In this document: piece after piece, positions 26,315 through 34,733 of the stretch
Position numbering within the stretch: position 1 is the first letter of the stretch
Layout: every line of letters begins with the position of its first letter
From: Actinomycetes bacterium
Lineage (GTDB): Bacteria; Actinomycetota; Acidimicrobiia; Acidimicrobiales; Bog-793
DNA: 39,489 bases
Direction of reading: 5' to 3'
Assembly (NCBI GenBank): GCA_021798985.1
Contig: JAJZBI010000033.1
Span: forward strand, 1-39,489
The notes under the pieces: generated by a model
What the model was told of the DNA's origin: nothing
What the model saw: the letters and a program-made list of their open reading frames with translations, nothing else
Database searches by the model: none
Position numbers and translations under genes: made by a program

Positions 26315-27259
26315 GTGACGCCGCTCGAGCCGCCGAGCGAGGAGGGCGACGTGTTCCACCGCGCCAGCTGGGACTGGGAGTTCGAGGGGGCACCGAGCCA
26401 CTACCGCGGCCACGCCCGCGGCCTGCACCGCACCAACCTGGTCGACCGCTCGGTCGGGGCGACGCACACGGATCTCGGCCTGTGCCGCCTCGAGCCCGGC
26501 GGGGAGGTCCCCCCCCACGTGCACTCCTTCGAGCGCTGCATCTACGTGCTCGGCGGGACGCCCACGCTCGAGCTCGACCACCGGGCCGTCGAGCTCGAGA
26601 TCGGGAGCTACGCGCTCTTCCCTGTGGGCCTGCCGCACGCGCTCCGCAACGACGCGGCCGACGAGGCGCGCTGGCTCGAGCTGTCAACCCCCCAGCCCGA
26701 GCCCGACGGCCCCGCCGGTGCCGACACCTTGTTCCTCGCCGCCACTCCGCCACTCCCCGCGCAGCGGCCCGACGTCGTGGATCCGACGCGGCGCTACCTC
26801 GGGCGCTACCTCGGGACCCCGCCCCAGCACGAGGCGCTCGCCGTCGCCGGCCCGGTGCGCGGCCGGGCGACGGCCGGGATGGATAGCGCGCTCCTTGCCT
26901 ACAGCGGGATCTCGGTGAAGATGATGGTCGATGCCACACTCGGTGCCGACCTGTTGACGATGTTCACCGTCGACTACGAGCCTGGCGGCGCGGCCCAGGT
27001 GCACGACCATCCCTTCGAGGAGGCGTACTTCTTCTTGGAGGGCGAGATCGAGGCCGAGATCGAGGGCGCGGCCCAGCGCTTTCGAGCCGGTGAGGTCCTC
27101 TTCTGCGGCGTCGGGGTCGACCATGGCTTCTTCAATTCCGGCAGCGGTCGGGTGCGCTGGGTAGAGACCCAGGCGCCACAGCCGCCGCGGCGCCACTCCT
27201 ACCGGTGGCCGTCACACTGGCAGCAGCTGCGCGGCGAGATCGAGGCCGGCCGCCGCTAG
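26315..27259 (+). CDS. Bicupin protein
   Basis: About 314 residues with two cupin domains. The first has PPHVHSFERCIYVLGGTPTL and LFPVGLPHALRN, the second AQVHDHPFEEAYFFLEGEIE and CGVGVDHGFFNSG. The second keeps an HxH, a Glu and a distal His, able to bind one metal; the first is similar with HVH, E and H. Bicupins include (S)-ureidoglycine aminohydrolase, gentisate dioxygenase and oxalate decarboxylase; this one resembles the ureidoglycine-type layout only loosely. GTG 26315 has GGAG upstream and fits the promoter; ATG 26240 and GTG 26273 are alternatives. It is followed 25 bases later by the aldehyde dehydrogenase, so the two are probably co-transcribed. Confidence 0.85.
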   Translation: MTPLEPPSEEGDVFHRASWDWEFEGAPSHYRGHARGLHRTNLVDRSVGATHTDLGLCRLEPGGEVPPHVHSFERCIYVLGGTPTLELDHRAVELEIGSYALFPVGLPHALRNDAADEARWLELSTPQPEPDGPAGADTLFLAATPPLPAQRPDVVDPTRRYLGRYLGTPPQHEALAVAGPVRGRATAGMDSALLAYSGISVKMMVDATLGADLLTMFTVDYEPGGAAQVHDHPFEEAYFFLEGEIEAEIEGAAQRFRAGEVLFCGVGVDHGFFNSGSGRVRWVETQAPQPPRRHSYRWPSHWQQLRGEIEAGRR

Positions 27260-27284
27260 CGGCCGGCGCGGAAAGGGGACCACC

Positions 27285-28760
27285 ATGGCCATGGCGATGG
27301 AAAAGGACGAGATCGGCGCCTTGCTGGCGCGCGTCCCCACCCAGTGCTTCATCGGCGGGCGCTGGCGCGAGGCGTCCGACGGCGCCACGATGCCGGTCGG
27401 CGATCCGGCGAGCGGCGAGGTGATCGCCGAGGTGGCGAGCGGCTCGGTCGACGACGCCACCGCGGCGGTCGATGCGGCGAGCGCTGCGCTCTCGCCCTTT
27501 GCGGCGACGGCGCCGCGCGAGCGCGGGGAGATCTTGCGGCGTGCCTTCGCCTTGATGATCGAGCGCCGCGAGGAGCTCGCCGCGCTCATGGTCCTCGAGA
27601 ACGGCAAGACCCTCTCCGACGCCCGGGGCGAGGTGACCTATGCCGCCGAGTTCTTCCGCTGGTACTCCGAAGAGGCGGTGCGCAACGAGGGTGCGATCAC
27701 GACGGCTCCGGCCGGCACCAACCGGATCCTCGTCGTCCACCAGCCGATCGGTGTTGCCGTGCTCGTCACGCCGTGGAACTTCCCGGCCGCGATGTTGACG
27801 CGAAAGATCGGCCCGGCGCTCGCGGCGGGGTGCAGCGTCGTGTGTAAGCCGGCTTCGGAGACCCCGCTCACGGCGCTCGCGATCGCTGGGCTGCTCGCCG
27901 AGGCGGGCGTGCCCGAGGGCGTCGTGAACGTCGTGGCCTCCCGCCACTCCTCGGCCTTCGTCGGCGCGCTGCTCGCCGATCCCCGAGTCCGCAAGCTCTC
28001 CTTCACCGGCTCGACCGAGGTCGGCCGGCTGCTGCTCGAGGCCGCCGCCCGGCGGATCGTCAACTGCTCGATGGAGCTCGGGGGCAACGCGCCCTTCATC
28101 GTCTTTGGCGACGCGGACCTCGACGCCGCCGTGGCCGGCGCCATGGTCGCCAAGATGCGCAACGGCGGCGAGGCGTGCACCGCCGCCAACCGCTTCTACG
28201 TCGAGGCGTCGGTGGCCGACGAGTTCTCGCGACGCTTCTCGGCGGCGATGCAGGGGCTGAAGATGGGCTCCGGCCTCGACTCCGAGACGAACCTCGGGCC
28301 GCTCGTCAACGAGCCGAGCCGCGACAAGGTGGCCGAGCTCGTCGAGGCGGCGCTCGCCTCGGGCGCCGAGGCGTTGACCGGCGGCGCGCTGCCCCGCGGG
28401 CGGGGATGGTTCTACCCCCCGACGGTGCTCGGCGGCGTGGCGGCGACGTCCCCGATCTTGAGCGAGGAGATCTTCGGGCCCGTTGCGCCGATCGTCGCCT
28501 TCGGCGACGAGGCGGAGGCGGTCGAGCTGGCGAACGCCACGGATCTCGGCCTCGCCTCCTACGTCTACACCGCCGATCTCGCCCGGGGCCTTCGGGTCGC
28601 CGAGGCGCTCGAGTGCGGGATGGTCGGCCTCAACCGAGGGATGGTCTCGGACCCCGCGGCGCCCTTCGGCGGCACCAAGCAGAGCGGGCTCGGCCGGGAG
28701 GGCGGCCATGAGGGCGTGGCGGAATACCTCGAGGCGAAGTACATCGCCTGTGACTGGTAG
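27285..28760 (+). CDS. NAD(P)-dependent aldehyde (succinate-semialdehyde type) dehydrogenase
   Basis: The 491-residue protein is a full-length aldehyde dehydrogenase. It has VTPWNFP (Asn165), KPASETP (Lys188), FTGSTEVGR for cofactor binding, catalytic Glu264 in MELGGNAPF and catalytic Cys298 in GGEACTAANRF. The C-terminus has EEIFGPV and FGGTKQSGLGREGG. It is closest in pattern to succinate- or glutarate-semialdehyde dehydrogenases, but the true aldehyde is set by the unknown pathway. ATG 27285 has GGAAAGGGGA upstream. It ends the catabolic block and is followed by a hairpin. Confidence 0.95.
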   Translation: MAMAMEKDEIGALLARVPTQCFIGGRWREASDGATMPVGDPASGEVIAEVASGSVDDATAAVDAASAALSPFAATAPRERGEILRRAFALMIERREELAALMVLENGKTLSDARGEVTYAAEFFRWYSEEAVRNEGAITTAPAGTNRILVVHQPIGVAVLVTPWNFPAAMLTRKIGPALAAGCSVVCKPASETPLTALAIAGLLAEAGVPEGVVNVVASRHSSAFVGALLADPRVRKLSFTGSTEVGRLLLEAAARRIVNCSMELGGNAPFIVFGDADLDAAVAGAMVAKMRNGGEACTAANRFYVEASVADEFSRRFSAAMQGLKMGSGLDSETNLGPLVNEPSRDKVAELVEAALASGAEALTGGALPRGRGWFYPPTVLGGVAATSPILSEEIFGPVAPIVAFGDEAEAVELANATDLGLASYVYTADLARGLRVAEALECGMVGLNRGMVSDPAAPFGGTKQSGLGREGGHEGVAEYLEAKYIACDW

Positions 28761-28771
28761 GGCGCACCCCT

Positions 28772-28811
28772 GCCCCGCCCGGGCGCTGTGCAAAAGCGCG
28801 GCGGGCGGGGC
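28772..28811. terminator. Hairpin terminator after the aldehyde dehydrogenase gene
   Basis: An outer 9-bp stem (GCCCCGCCC 28772-28780 with GGGCGGGGC 28803-28811) encloses an inner stem GCGCT/AGCGC (28783-28787 with 28795-28799). It starts 12 bases after the stop. There is no T-run. Confidence 0.6.
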
Positions 28812-28958
28812 GCCCTTAGCGGGCCGGGGGGTGTCCTCGCTCGTGTGCCGCGGACCGCTCTCGGCAATACCGCTCGCCCGTCTTTGGCACTGCTCTTCCT
28901 ACGGCACGCAGCCGGGCGCGCTGGAGTCCGCGCGTTTCGCGCTGGAGTCCCCGAGAGC

Positions 28959-29807
28959 TCAGCACCCGCCCGGCGCGCCGGGCACCCCGGCGCCGACGGC
29001 GGGTGAGTCGACGATGCCACCGCCGCTCGAGCGCAGGACGGCGCCGAGGTGCACCACGTACCACTCGCCGCGCCAGGAGATCAGCGAGGCGATGCCGATC
29101 GAGCGGAGCTGGCCGCCGACGCGGTAGTCGAGTCGTGCACCCGGATCGTGCCAGTAGCCGATGGAGTTGTAGCAGTACCCGGGCGGGATCCATGCCGCCT
29201 CACCGGCCGGCACGGTGACCGCAGCGAAGCTGGCTCGCGCCGCTGCCGGTCCGAGGAAGCGGTGTGCGGCCGCAATGTCGGCGTCGTAGTCGGCGACGAG
29301 GCGCGAGCGGTAGTCGGCGGCCGGATCGCTGATCGCCTTCAGGCGCAGGTAGGCGCTCTCAGGGAAGAAGGCGACCATCGCCCGTCGCGCCACGCCGGAG
29401 CTGATCGCCGAGAACAAGGCGTGCATCGCAGCGACGAACTGCGGGCTGTTCCCGCTTGGGAGCGCAGTCGTCTGCGGCAGGTCGCCGACGGCTTCGGTGG
29501 GCGACGCGCTCGGCACGGCCGCCACGCTCGAGGTCGGCGCGCTCTCGGGGCGCGTGGTGCTGGCCGCTGCCACGGCTGCGGTCGTCGAGGTCGGCGCGCT
29601 GGTCGACGACGAGGTCGGGCTGGCCGCCGCGGCCGTGCTGGACGGCGAGGTTGAGTTGGCCGCCGCGGCAGTGGGGGACGACGTGCCAGCTGGCCGCCGG
29701 CGGCGGGGTGCAACCGCGCTCGGTTGGCCGCCGCAGGAGCTGAGGATCAGGGCCGCGCCAAACAGCGCGACGAGCACGCTGGCGGTGCGGCGGTGGCGGT
29801 TCGGCAC
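28959..29807 (-). CDS. Lipoprotein with Ser/Thr/Ala-rich linker, unknown function
   Basis: The 282-residue protein has a lipoprotein signal: basic start (PNRHRR), hydrophobic core and lipobox LSSC with Cys25. A low-complexity Ser/Thr/Ala linker (about residues 30-110) leads to a globular domain (about 115-270) with SPQFVAAMHALFSAISSG, AFFPESAYLRLKAI, PPGYCYNSIGYWH and IASLISWRGEWYVVHLGAVL. I do not recognise the domain. The chain ends in APGGC, with a C-terminal Cys. GTG 29807 lies 8 bases after the CHAP gene stop, with GAGG overlapping that stop. It is the last gene of a minus-strand operon of exported proteins. Confidence 0.8.
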   Translation of the reverse strand: MPNRHRRTASVLVALFGAALILSSCGGQPSAVAPRRRRPAGTSSPTAAAANSTSPSSTAAAASPTSSSTSAPTSTTAAVAAASTTRPESAPTSSVAAVPSASPTEAVGDLPQTTALPSGNSPQFVAAMHALFSAISSGVARRAMVAFFPESAYLRLKAISDPAADYRSRLVADYDADIAAAHRFLGPAAARASFAAVTVPAGEAAWIPPGYCYNSIGYWHDPGARLDYRVGGQLRSIGIASLISWRGEWYVVHLGAVLRSSGGGIVDSPAVGAGVPGAPGGC

Positions 29808-29815
29808 CGAACGCC

Positions 29816-30547
29816 TCAGGCAGCGATCGGCGAGACGTAGCCCGACAGCAGTGGCCCGTGCCCGGCGACGTCGGCTCGGTACTCGTCGTGCTCGATCTCG
29901 ACGACGCTGAAGCCAGTGATGTCGCCGTCCCCGTTCACCGCCGTCGGACCGCGCGCCCCGTGCGGGGTGGCGATGACGACGGCGACGTGCGCCGCGTACA
30001 ACGCCCGCGGCCGCAGGCCGTAGACGGCGACGTCTCCCGGCTTTGGCCGGTAGCCCGAGCCGACCGGGTGCCAGGTGTGGGTCCGGACTCCCCACTCATA
30101 AAAGCTCGCTGAGGATGAGTTCAGGTCCCCATTGATGAACTGGTAGACGACCTTGGCGCCTGCGCGCTGCCATACCCAGGCAGCGAAGTCCGCGCACCAC
30201 TCCTCGGCGCGAAGCGTCCCCGGGCAGGTCAAGCTGCCAGCGTAGAAGTGGGCGCTGTATTTGTTGCAGTAGCTGTTGCGCGGGTCGGTGCGGTAGCCGA
30301 CCTGGCTCTTTGCGATCGCGACGATGCGGGCGCGAAGCGGCGAGAGCGGGGGGCCGGTCGGCGCACTCGGCTGGGCCGCCTGCGGGGCGCGGTGGCCTCC
30401 CGGCCTGGACAGGACGTAGCCGATTGCGACGGCGAGGAGGACGGCAGTCGCGACGATGGCGAGCCGGCGGCGGCGGATCGCCCGCCGGCGCTGCAGCGCC
30501 CGGCGCCGCGCGACCTGGCGCGTCGGCGCCTCTGCCACCTTGGCCAT
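29816..30547 (-). CDS. Membrane-anchored CHAP-domain amidase-like protein
   Basis: The 243-residue protein has a very basic N-terminus (RRRALQRRRAIRRRRL), one transmembrane helix (about residues 29-47) and an outside part with a CHAP-type domain. Cys118 in EEWCADFAAWVWQRAG is the likely nucleophile and His187 in ALYAAHVAVVI the likely base, with PKPGDVAVYG between them. CHAP proteins usually cut peptidoglycan as amidases or endopeptidases. The ATG at 30547 lies 7 bases after the preceding gene's stop, and its own stop is 8 bases before the lipoprotein start. So the three are one operon. Confidence 0.87.
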   Translation of the reverse strand: MAKVAEAPTRQVARRRALQRRRAIRRRRLAIVATAVLLAVAIGYVLSRPGGHRAPQAAQPSAPTGPPLSPLRARIVAIAKSQVGYRTDPRNSYCNKYSAHFYAGSLTCPGTLRAEEWCADFAAWVWQRAGAKVVYQFINGDLNSSSASFYEWGVRTHTWHPVGSGYRPKPGDVAVYGLRPRALYAAHVAVVIATPHGARGPTAVNGDGDITGFSVVEIEHDEYRADVAGHGPLLSGYVSPIAA

Positions 30548-30554
30548 GAAGCCC

Positions 30555-31523
30555 TCAGGCGGCGAAGAGGGCGACGAAGTCGCGGTTGTAGGCGGGCGAG
30601 AAGAAACGCGTCGGGGACTGCTCCATCGTCGCCAAGAGGTCTGTGCCGTTGGCCGGGGTGGCGGCGCCACCGGGCGCGCTCGGCCGGTAGGTCGAAAAGA
30701 CCGTCCAGTAGGGGTTCATGTCGAGGGGCATGGCGCGTACCGCTCCGGCGTGTTGCAGTTCTCGGGCGAGGTCCAGGATATTCATGACGCCGGCCACATA
30801 GACCAGCGCCCCGCTCGCCGTGATCCCGAGCCCCGAGCGCCACTGGTCGGCGATCCCGCCGAGCGATGAGCCCCAGACCGACGTGTCAGACGGCGACAGG
30901 CCCGGCACGAGCGCCCCGTGGTCGACCAACAGACGCATGTTCTGGCGCACCGAGGCCACCTGCGCACTCATCGAGAACCCGGATCCCCATGCCCCGAGCG
31001 CGACCTTGCCGTCCTTGTAGATGACGAGCGACGCCGCGCCCTTTCGCAGCGGGGCGACGAGCTTGCCCTCGCTGTAGTAGCCGCCCTCGGAGTCCTTCAG
31101 CAGGTAGCCGCCGTTGAAGGCACACACGAGCGAGCGCGCCGCGTGCGGCGAGATGGGCGCGGTGTAGCGCCAGGTGAGGCCGCCAGGGCTGAGACTCCCC
31201 GAGTACAGCCGGGCGCGCAGGAGCCGCATGTCCATCCAGGCGATCCCGGCGACGCCGGCGGGGTTGTCGGGGAGGGCCAGCGTCGTCTCATAGACCGCCG
31301 CTGTCCCTCGGATCACCCGCCCATAGGGTCGCCAGGCCCCGGCGCGCCCGCTCGGGGAGAAGGGCCGGAGCGCGGATGGCGGCCGGAGCACCGCCGGGTG
31401 CCGGAGCGGGTGGCGCGACGAGGTCGGCAGATGCCCCAGGTGGCCGGGCGGTCGCCCGAGGGGCAGCGCCACGAGGCTGCCGAGGGCGAGCGCGAGGGCC
31501 GAGGCGCGCGATGCGATGGTCAT
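30555..31523 (-). CDS. Exported phosphodiester glycosidase (NAGPA-domain) protein
   Basis: The 322-residue protein has a signal peptide (SRASALALALGSLVALPL). The NAGPA/phosphodiester-glycosidase fold is shown by VCAFNGGYLLKDSEGGYYSE near residue 125, KGAASLVIYKDGKVALGAWG, and the C-terminal LDMNPYWTVFSTYRP and FFSPAYNRDFVALF. The family includes the lysosomal uncovering enzyme and bacterial proteins that act on wall glycans, such as sporulation YycO/YngK-type relatives. The bacterial substrate here is unknown. ATG 31523 is used. It is followed by the CHAP gene and may form a wall-processing set with it. Confidence 0.75.
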   Translation of the reverse strand: MTIASRASALALALGSLVALPLGRPPGHLGHLPTSSRHPLRHPAVLRPPSALRPFSPSGRAGAWRPYGRVIRGTAAVYETTLALPDNPAGVAGIAWMDMRLLRARLYSGSLSPGGLTWRYTAPISPHAARSLVCAFNGGYLLKDSEGGYYSEGKLVAPLRKGAASLVIYKDGKVALGAWGSGFSMSAQVASVRQNMRLLVDHGALVPGLSPSDTSVWGSSLGGIADQWRSGLGITASGALVYVAGVMNILDLARELQHAGAVRAMPLDMNPYWTVFSTYRPSAPGGAATPANGTDLLATMEQSPTRFFSPAYNRDFVALFAA

Positions 31524-31600
31524 CTCGCCAGCTTGTGCGGGCGAGCTGTCGTGAACCTGAAGCGCTCCGGGCGGCGCGGGCTCGCGTTGCCGCGCGTCTG

Positions 31601-31954
31601 CTAGCGGGGGCGGCGCTGTACGTTGCGCTGCGGCAGCGTGCCGGGCCGGCGCCTGGCGCTGCCCTTGCCGCTGGCTCGCTCCTGGCGCTGCGCGGCACGG
31701 CGCATGTCCCGGCCGACGAGGCGGTCCTGCATCGGCTCGAGCATCCGGGCGACGGCCTTGGCCCGCTCAGGCTTGGGCAGCCCGCGGATGGCGCGCTCGA
31801 TCATCGGCAGGTTGCCGGTGAGCGGGCGCCGCTTCTTCTTGGAGCGGTCGATGAGCTTCACGAGCCGCCTCGCGTACCAGTTCCGAAAGCGCGGCATGCG
31901 GAGCAAGCGGCTGCTCACCCACTGGACGCCCTTCTCCAGCCTCTCTCGTATCAC
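31601..31954 (-). CDS. Small basic protein of unknown function
   Basis: The 117-residue protein is strongly basic and probably helical: VQWVSSRLLRMPRFRNWYARRLVKLIDRSKKKRR, then LPMIERAIRGLPKPERAKAVARMLEPM, then an Arg/Gln-rich tail. No domain is recognised. The start is GTG 31954, with GAGGAGG about 11 bases upstream. Residue use is even and it has no Pro/Arg frame-shadow pattern in its first 80 residues, which favours a real gene. It lies 77 bases upstream of the phosphodiester-glycosidase gene on the same strand and could be the first gene of that operon. Confidence 0.6.
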   Translation of the reverse strand: MIRERLEKGVQWVSSRLLRMPRFRNWYARRLVKLIDRSKKKRRPLTGNLPMIERAIRGLPKPERAKAVARMLEPMQDRLVGRDMRRAAQRQERASGKGSARRRPGTLPQRNVQRRPR

Positions 31955-32352
31955 GCGACCGCGCTCCTCCTCGCTGCAAGACTAAGACCCGCCAGTCCAC
32001 CGGGCTCACCAGCCGGTGGGACCGCCGTTGCCTGGCGGGCCGGACAGCTCGCCACCGGCCACCGCGCCCTGAACGCGCCGGCGCCGCGTGGTTGAGCCCG
32101 ATCGCCACCGTGGGCCACCGGCTTGGTGCCAAGCGTTGCCAACCGGTGCTATTTCCCTCCGCGAACCATCCGACGCCACGTCCCCCGCTCGAGGACCACA
32201 CGACCGAGTCCCAAGCCGGCTTCGCGGCGCGCCATGGAGCAGAGGTCCAGGTGACGTGGCACGCCGAGAGGTTAGATGCTCAGCTCGCCGGCCGTCACCC
32301 GAGCGCTGGCCGACCTGCCTGGTGGTGATCGGGGCGCCCCTGTTGGCCCCGG
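31955..32352. other. Intergenic region with palindromic elements
   Basis: About 400 bases between two minus-strand genes. Open frames on both strands are Arg/Ala/Pro-rich and look spurious. The notable content is a palindrome at 32121-32134 flanked by ACCGG and CCGGT, and an A/T-richer patch at about 32150-32160. It is likely to carry the promoter for the small basic protein and downstream genes. Confidence 0.5.
32121..32134. repeat. Palindrome GCTTGG-TG-CCAAGC
   Basis: A perfect 6-bp inverted repeat with a 2-nt centre, within a wider imperfect dyad (ACCGG at 32117-32121, CCGGT at 32143-32147). It could be a regulator site or the stem of a terminator for the patatin gene. Confidence 0.45.
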
Positions 32353-34590
32353 TCAGCGGAAGGGGATGGTCGACAGGTCGTAGCGCTCGATGGCCGCTTT
32401 GGCGGCGTCGTAGCCGGCGCGCACCATCTGGGGCACGTCGGCGGGCCGGAAGTCGGACATGGTCGAGAAGTCCGGCCGCACGTAGAGATCGGCGCGCTCG
32501 GCTTGGGCGCGCTCGAGGCTCTTCGTACCGAGCTCGAGCGAGCGCAGCAGCATCTTGGAGATGGAGGGCGCGACGAGCGCAGGTGCGAGCGGGTTGAGCC
32601 TGGCGTTCAGCACCTTCCACCACGGCAGGCTGTCGCGGTAGGTGTAGGTCTCGTCGGCGCTGTAGTAGGGCATGGCGACGTTGCTCGCCACGAGCGTGCC
32701 AAGCGCGACGCGCTCGAGGAGGGGGAACACCGGGAGGTTGTTCATCACGCCGCCGTCGGCGAGCAGGTGGCCGTCGACCACGACGGGCGGGAAGACCACC
32801 GGGAGGGCGCAGCTCGCCCGGAGCGCGTCGCGCAGCGACCCCGAATCGAGGACGACGAGCTCGGGCGTCGTGAGATCGCTCACCGTGCAGTAGAGCGGGA
32901 GCCACAAGTCCTCGATCTGGCGGTTACCGAACAGCTCGTCGAGCAGCTCGTTCAGCCGGGTGCCGGCAAGGAGCGAGGTGACGGGAACGGTGTAGTCGAG
33001 CAGGCGCCGGCGTGCCCCGGCGAGGCGCTGGCGGCTGAGCCGCTCGAGCTCGCCGGCGTCCCATCCCATCGCCAGGCCGGCGGCGACGACGGCCCCGGCA
33101 CTGGTCGCGCAGACGACGTCGATCGGAACGCCGCTGTCCTGCAGGGCGCGCGCGGCGCCGATGTGGGAGAGGCCGCGCAGGCCTCCTCCGCTCAGCACCA
33201 GGCCGACCGGCCGGCCGGAGAGGAAGCGGGCCAGGCGCCCGAGATGGGCGCGGCGGGTCGGGTCCACGTGGTGCACGCGCTCGGCCGCGCGGTCCGCGCG
33301 CCAAGCGGACGTCCGGCCGGGCGGTGCTCCTGGGCGGTGGAGCAGCACGAGATGGATCGGTGGCGTCCCGACGGTGCCGCGGCGGTGCTCGAGTGCCTGT
33401 TCGGCGGCCCCGGGCCGCGGATCGGCATCTGCCGAGCCGACGAGCACGACGAGGTCGGCCTGGCGCACGCACAGCTCGGCCCAATCGCCCGCGTCCCCCT
33501 CCGACGATCCGCCCGACGTCCCGTTCGCGGCGCCGTGGCTGGCGTCGGCGACATAGAGCACGAGCTCGTGGGAGGCCTCGAGGTCGTTCAACCAGCGGGC
33601 CAGTCCGCTCGACGCCTCCTCCAGGCGATCGAGGTGCAGCGCGGAGAGCGCCTCAGCGCGCTCGACCACGGCGACCTTGGCGCCCGTGGCGATCGCCTCG
33701 GCGAGCTGGCTGGCGAAGCCCGCGACGTCCGAGGCGCGCGTCGACCCTGCGGGGAGCAGCGCGACATTGCGAACCGCCGGCGTCGGCACCCGCTCGCCGC
33801 CCGAGGCCGCGACGCGCCGGGCGAGGCTCGCCATCACCGAGCGGACGATGGTCGGCTCGCTCAGCAGGTGACGCTCGACCGCGTCGGCGTCGACGCGGTA
33901 GAGCTCGCTGTCGCGCAGCGCCGCAACGGTGGCCGAGCGCGGCTCGCCGGTGAGCAGCGAGAGCTCGCCTACGAGCTCGCCGGCTCCGACCTCGTTGACC
34001 CGCCGCTCGTTCCCGGGCGGCCCCACCAGCACGGCGGCCCGTCCGGTGACCATCACGTACAGGCTGTCTCCCGGGTCGCCTTGGGCAAAGAGGACCTCGC
34101 CGGCCCGGAGCTCCACCCGGGTAAAGCTGGCCTCGAGCGCGAGCAGCTGCTCGACGCGGAGCTGGGAGGCGGGCCGGGCCGGGCGGCGCGCTGGCGCGTC
34201 GGCGAGCGCGCGCTCGAGCGGCTCGCCGTAGTGGCGCTCGAAGGCCGCGGCGAGCGCTTGGTCGCCGAGCCCGAGGGCCTCGGCGAGTCGGGGCAGCTCG
34301 CCAGCCGGTAGGCCGCAGCGCTCCAAGAGGCGCCCGACCAATACGGCGCGGGTGTCGGCGTCGGCGGGGACGAGCGACTGCCAGGAGGCGATCGCGAGGT
34401 CGAGATCATGCGCTGCGAGCGGGGCTTGGTCGTCGTGGGGGGCACCAACCGGCGCCACGAGCGCGGCGACGGCCCGACGCAGCCCGTCCAGGACGGCGCG
34501 CGTCCGCCCCTCGATCGCCCCGAGCGCCTCGTCGGCGCGGCGCTCTGCGTCCGCTCGAGTCTGGTGTCTTGTTGGCTGGCCCGATCCCAT
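32353..34590 (-). CDS. Patatin-like phospholipase with cyclic-nucleotide-binding domain (NTE-like)
   Basis: The 745-residue protein has an N-terminal helical part, a cyclic-nucleotide-binding domain (about residues 150-260: FAQGDPGDSLYVMVTGRAAV, then GELVGELSLLTGEPRSATV with the Arg218-Ser-Ala phosphate-binding cassette), a middle Rossmann-like segment and a patatin domain (about 463-640). The patatin domain has the oxyanion loop GGGLRG (468-473), nucleophile Ser497 in ATSAG and Asp612 in DGG. The usual GTSAG is ATSAG here. The layout is that of neuropathy-target-esterase-type lysophospholipases. It probably hydrolyses membrane phospholipids under nucleotide control. ATG 34590 has a weak ribosome site; GTG 34614 is possible. 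It is divergent from pssA. Confidence 0.93.
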   Translation of the reverse strand: MGSGQPTRHQTRADAERRADEALGAIEGRTRAVLDGLRRAVAALVAPVGAPHDDQAPLAAHDLDLAIASWQSLVPADADTRAVLVGRLLERCGLPAGELPRLAEALGLGDQALAAAFERHYGEPLERALADAPARRPARPASQLRVEQLLALEASFTRVELRAGEVLFAQGDPGDSLYVMVTGRAAVLVGPPGNERRVNEVGAGELVGELSLLTGEPRSATVAALRDSELYRVDADAVERHLLSEPTIVRSVMASLARRVAASGGERVPTPAVRNVALLPAGSTRASDVAGFASQLAEAIATGAKVAVVERAEALSALHLDRLEEASSGLARWLNDLEASHELVLYVADASHGAANGTSGGSSEGDAGDWAELCVRQADLVVLVGSADADPRPGAAEQALEHRRGTVGTPPIHLVLLHRPGAPPGRTSAWRADRAAERVHHVDPTRRAHLGRLARFLSGRPVGLVLSGGGLRGLSHIGAARALQDSGVPIDVVCATSAGAVVAAGLAMGWDAGELERLSRQRLAGARRRLLDYTVPVTSLLAGTRLNELLDELFGNRQIEDLWLPLYCTVSDLTTPELVVLDSGSLRDALRASCALPVVFPPVVVDGHLLADGGVMNNLPVFPLLERVALGTLVASNVAMPYYSADETYTYRDSLPWWKVLNARLNPLAPALVAPSISKMLLRSLELGTKSLERAQAERADLYVRPDFSTMSDFRPADVPQMVRAGYDAAKAAIERYDLSTIPFR

Positions 34591-34733
34591 CGCCTGGTGG
34601 TCGGGATCGCTCACGGCCGGGTGAGGAGACGCCGGGCGCCGCGCCGAGGAGTCGGCGTGCGCTCGGTGAACGCGCCGAGGAGGTCGCCGGGGCCGCTGCG
34701 AACACCCCCGCGGCGATCGAGCGAATCGGCACG

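Noticed and set aside
32006-32905. Minus-strand open frame overlapping the patatin gene end
   Set aside because: It is out of frame with the clearly conserved patatin domain and is Arg/Ala/Pro-rich.
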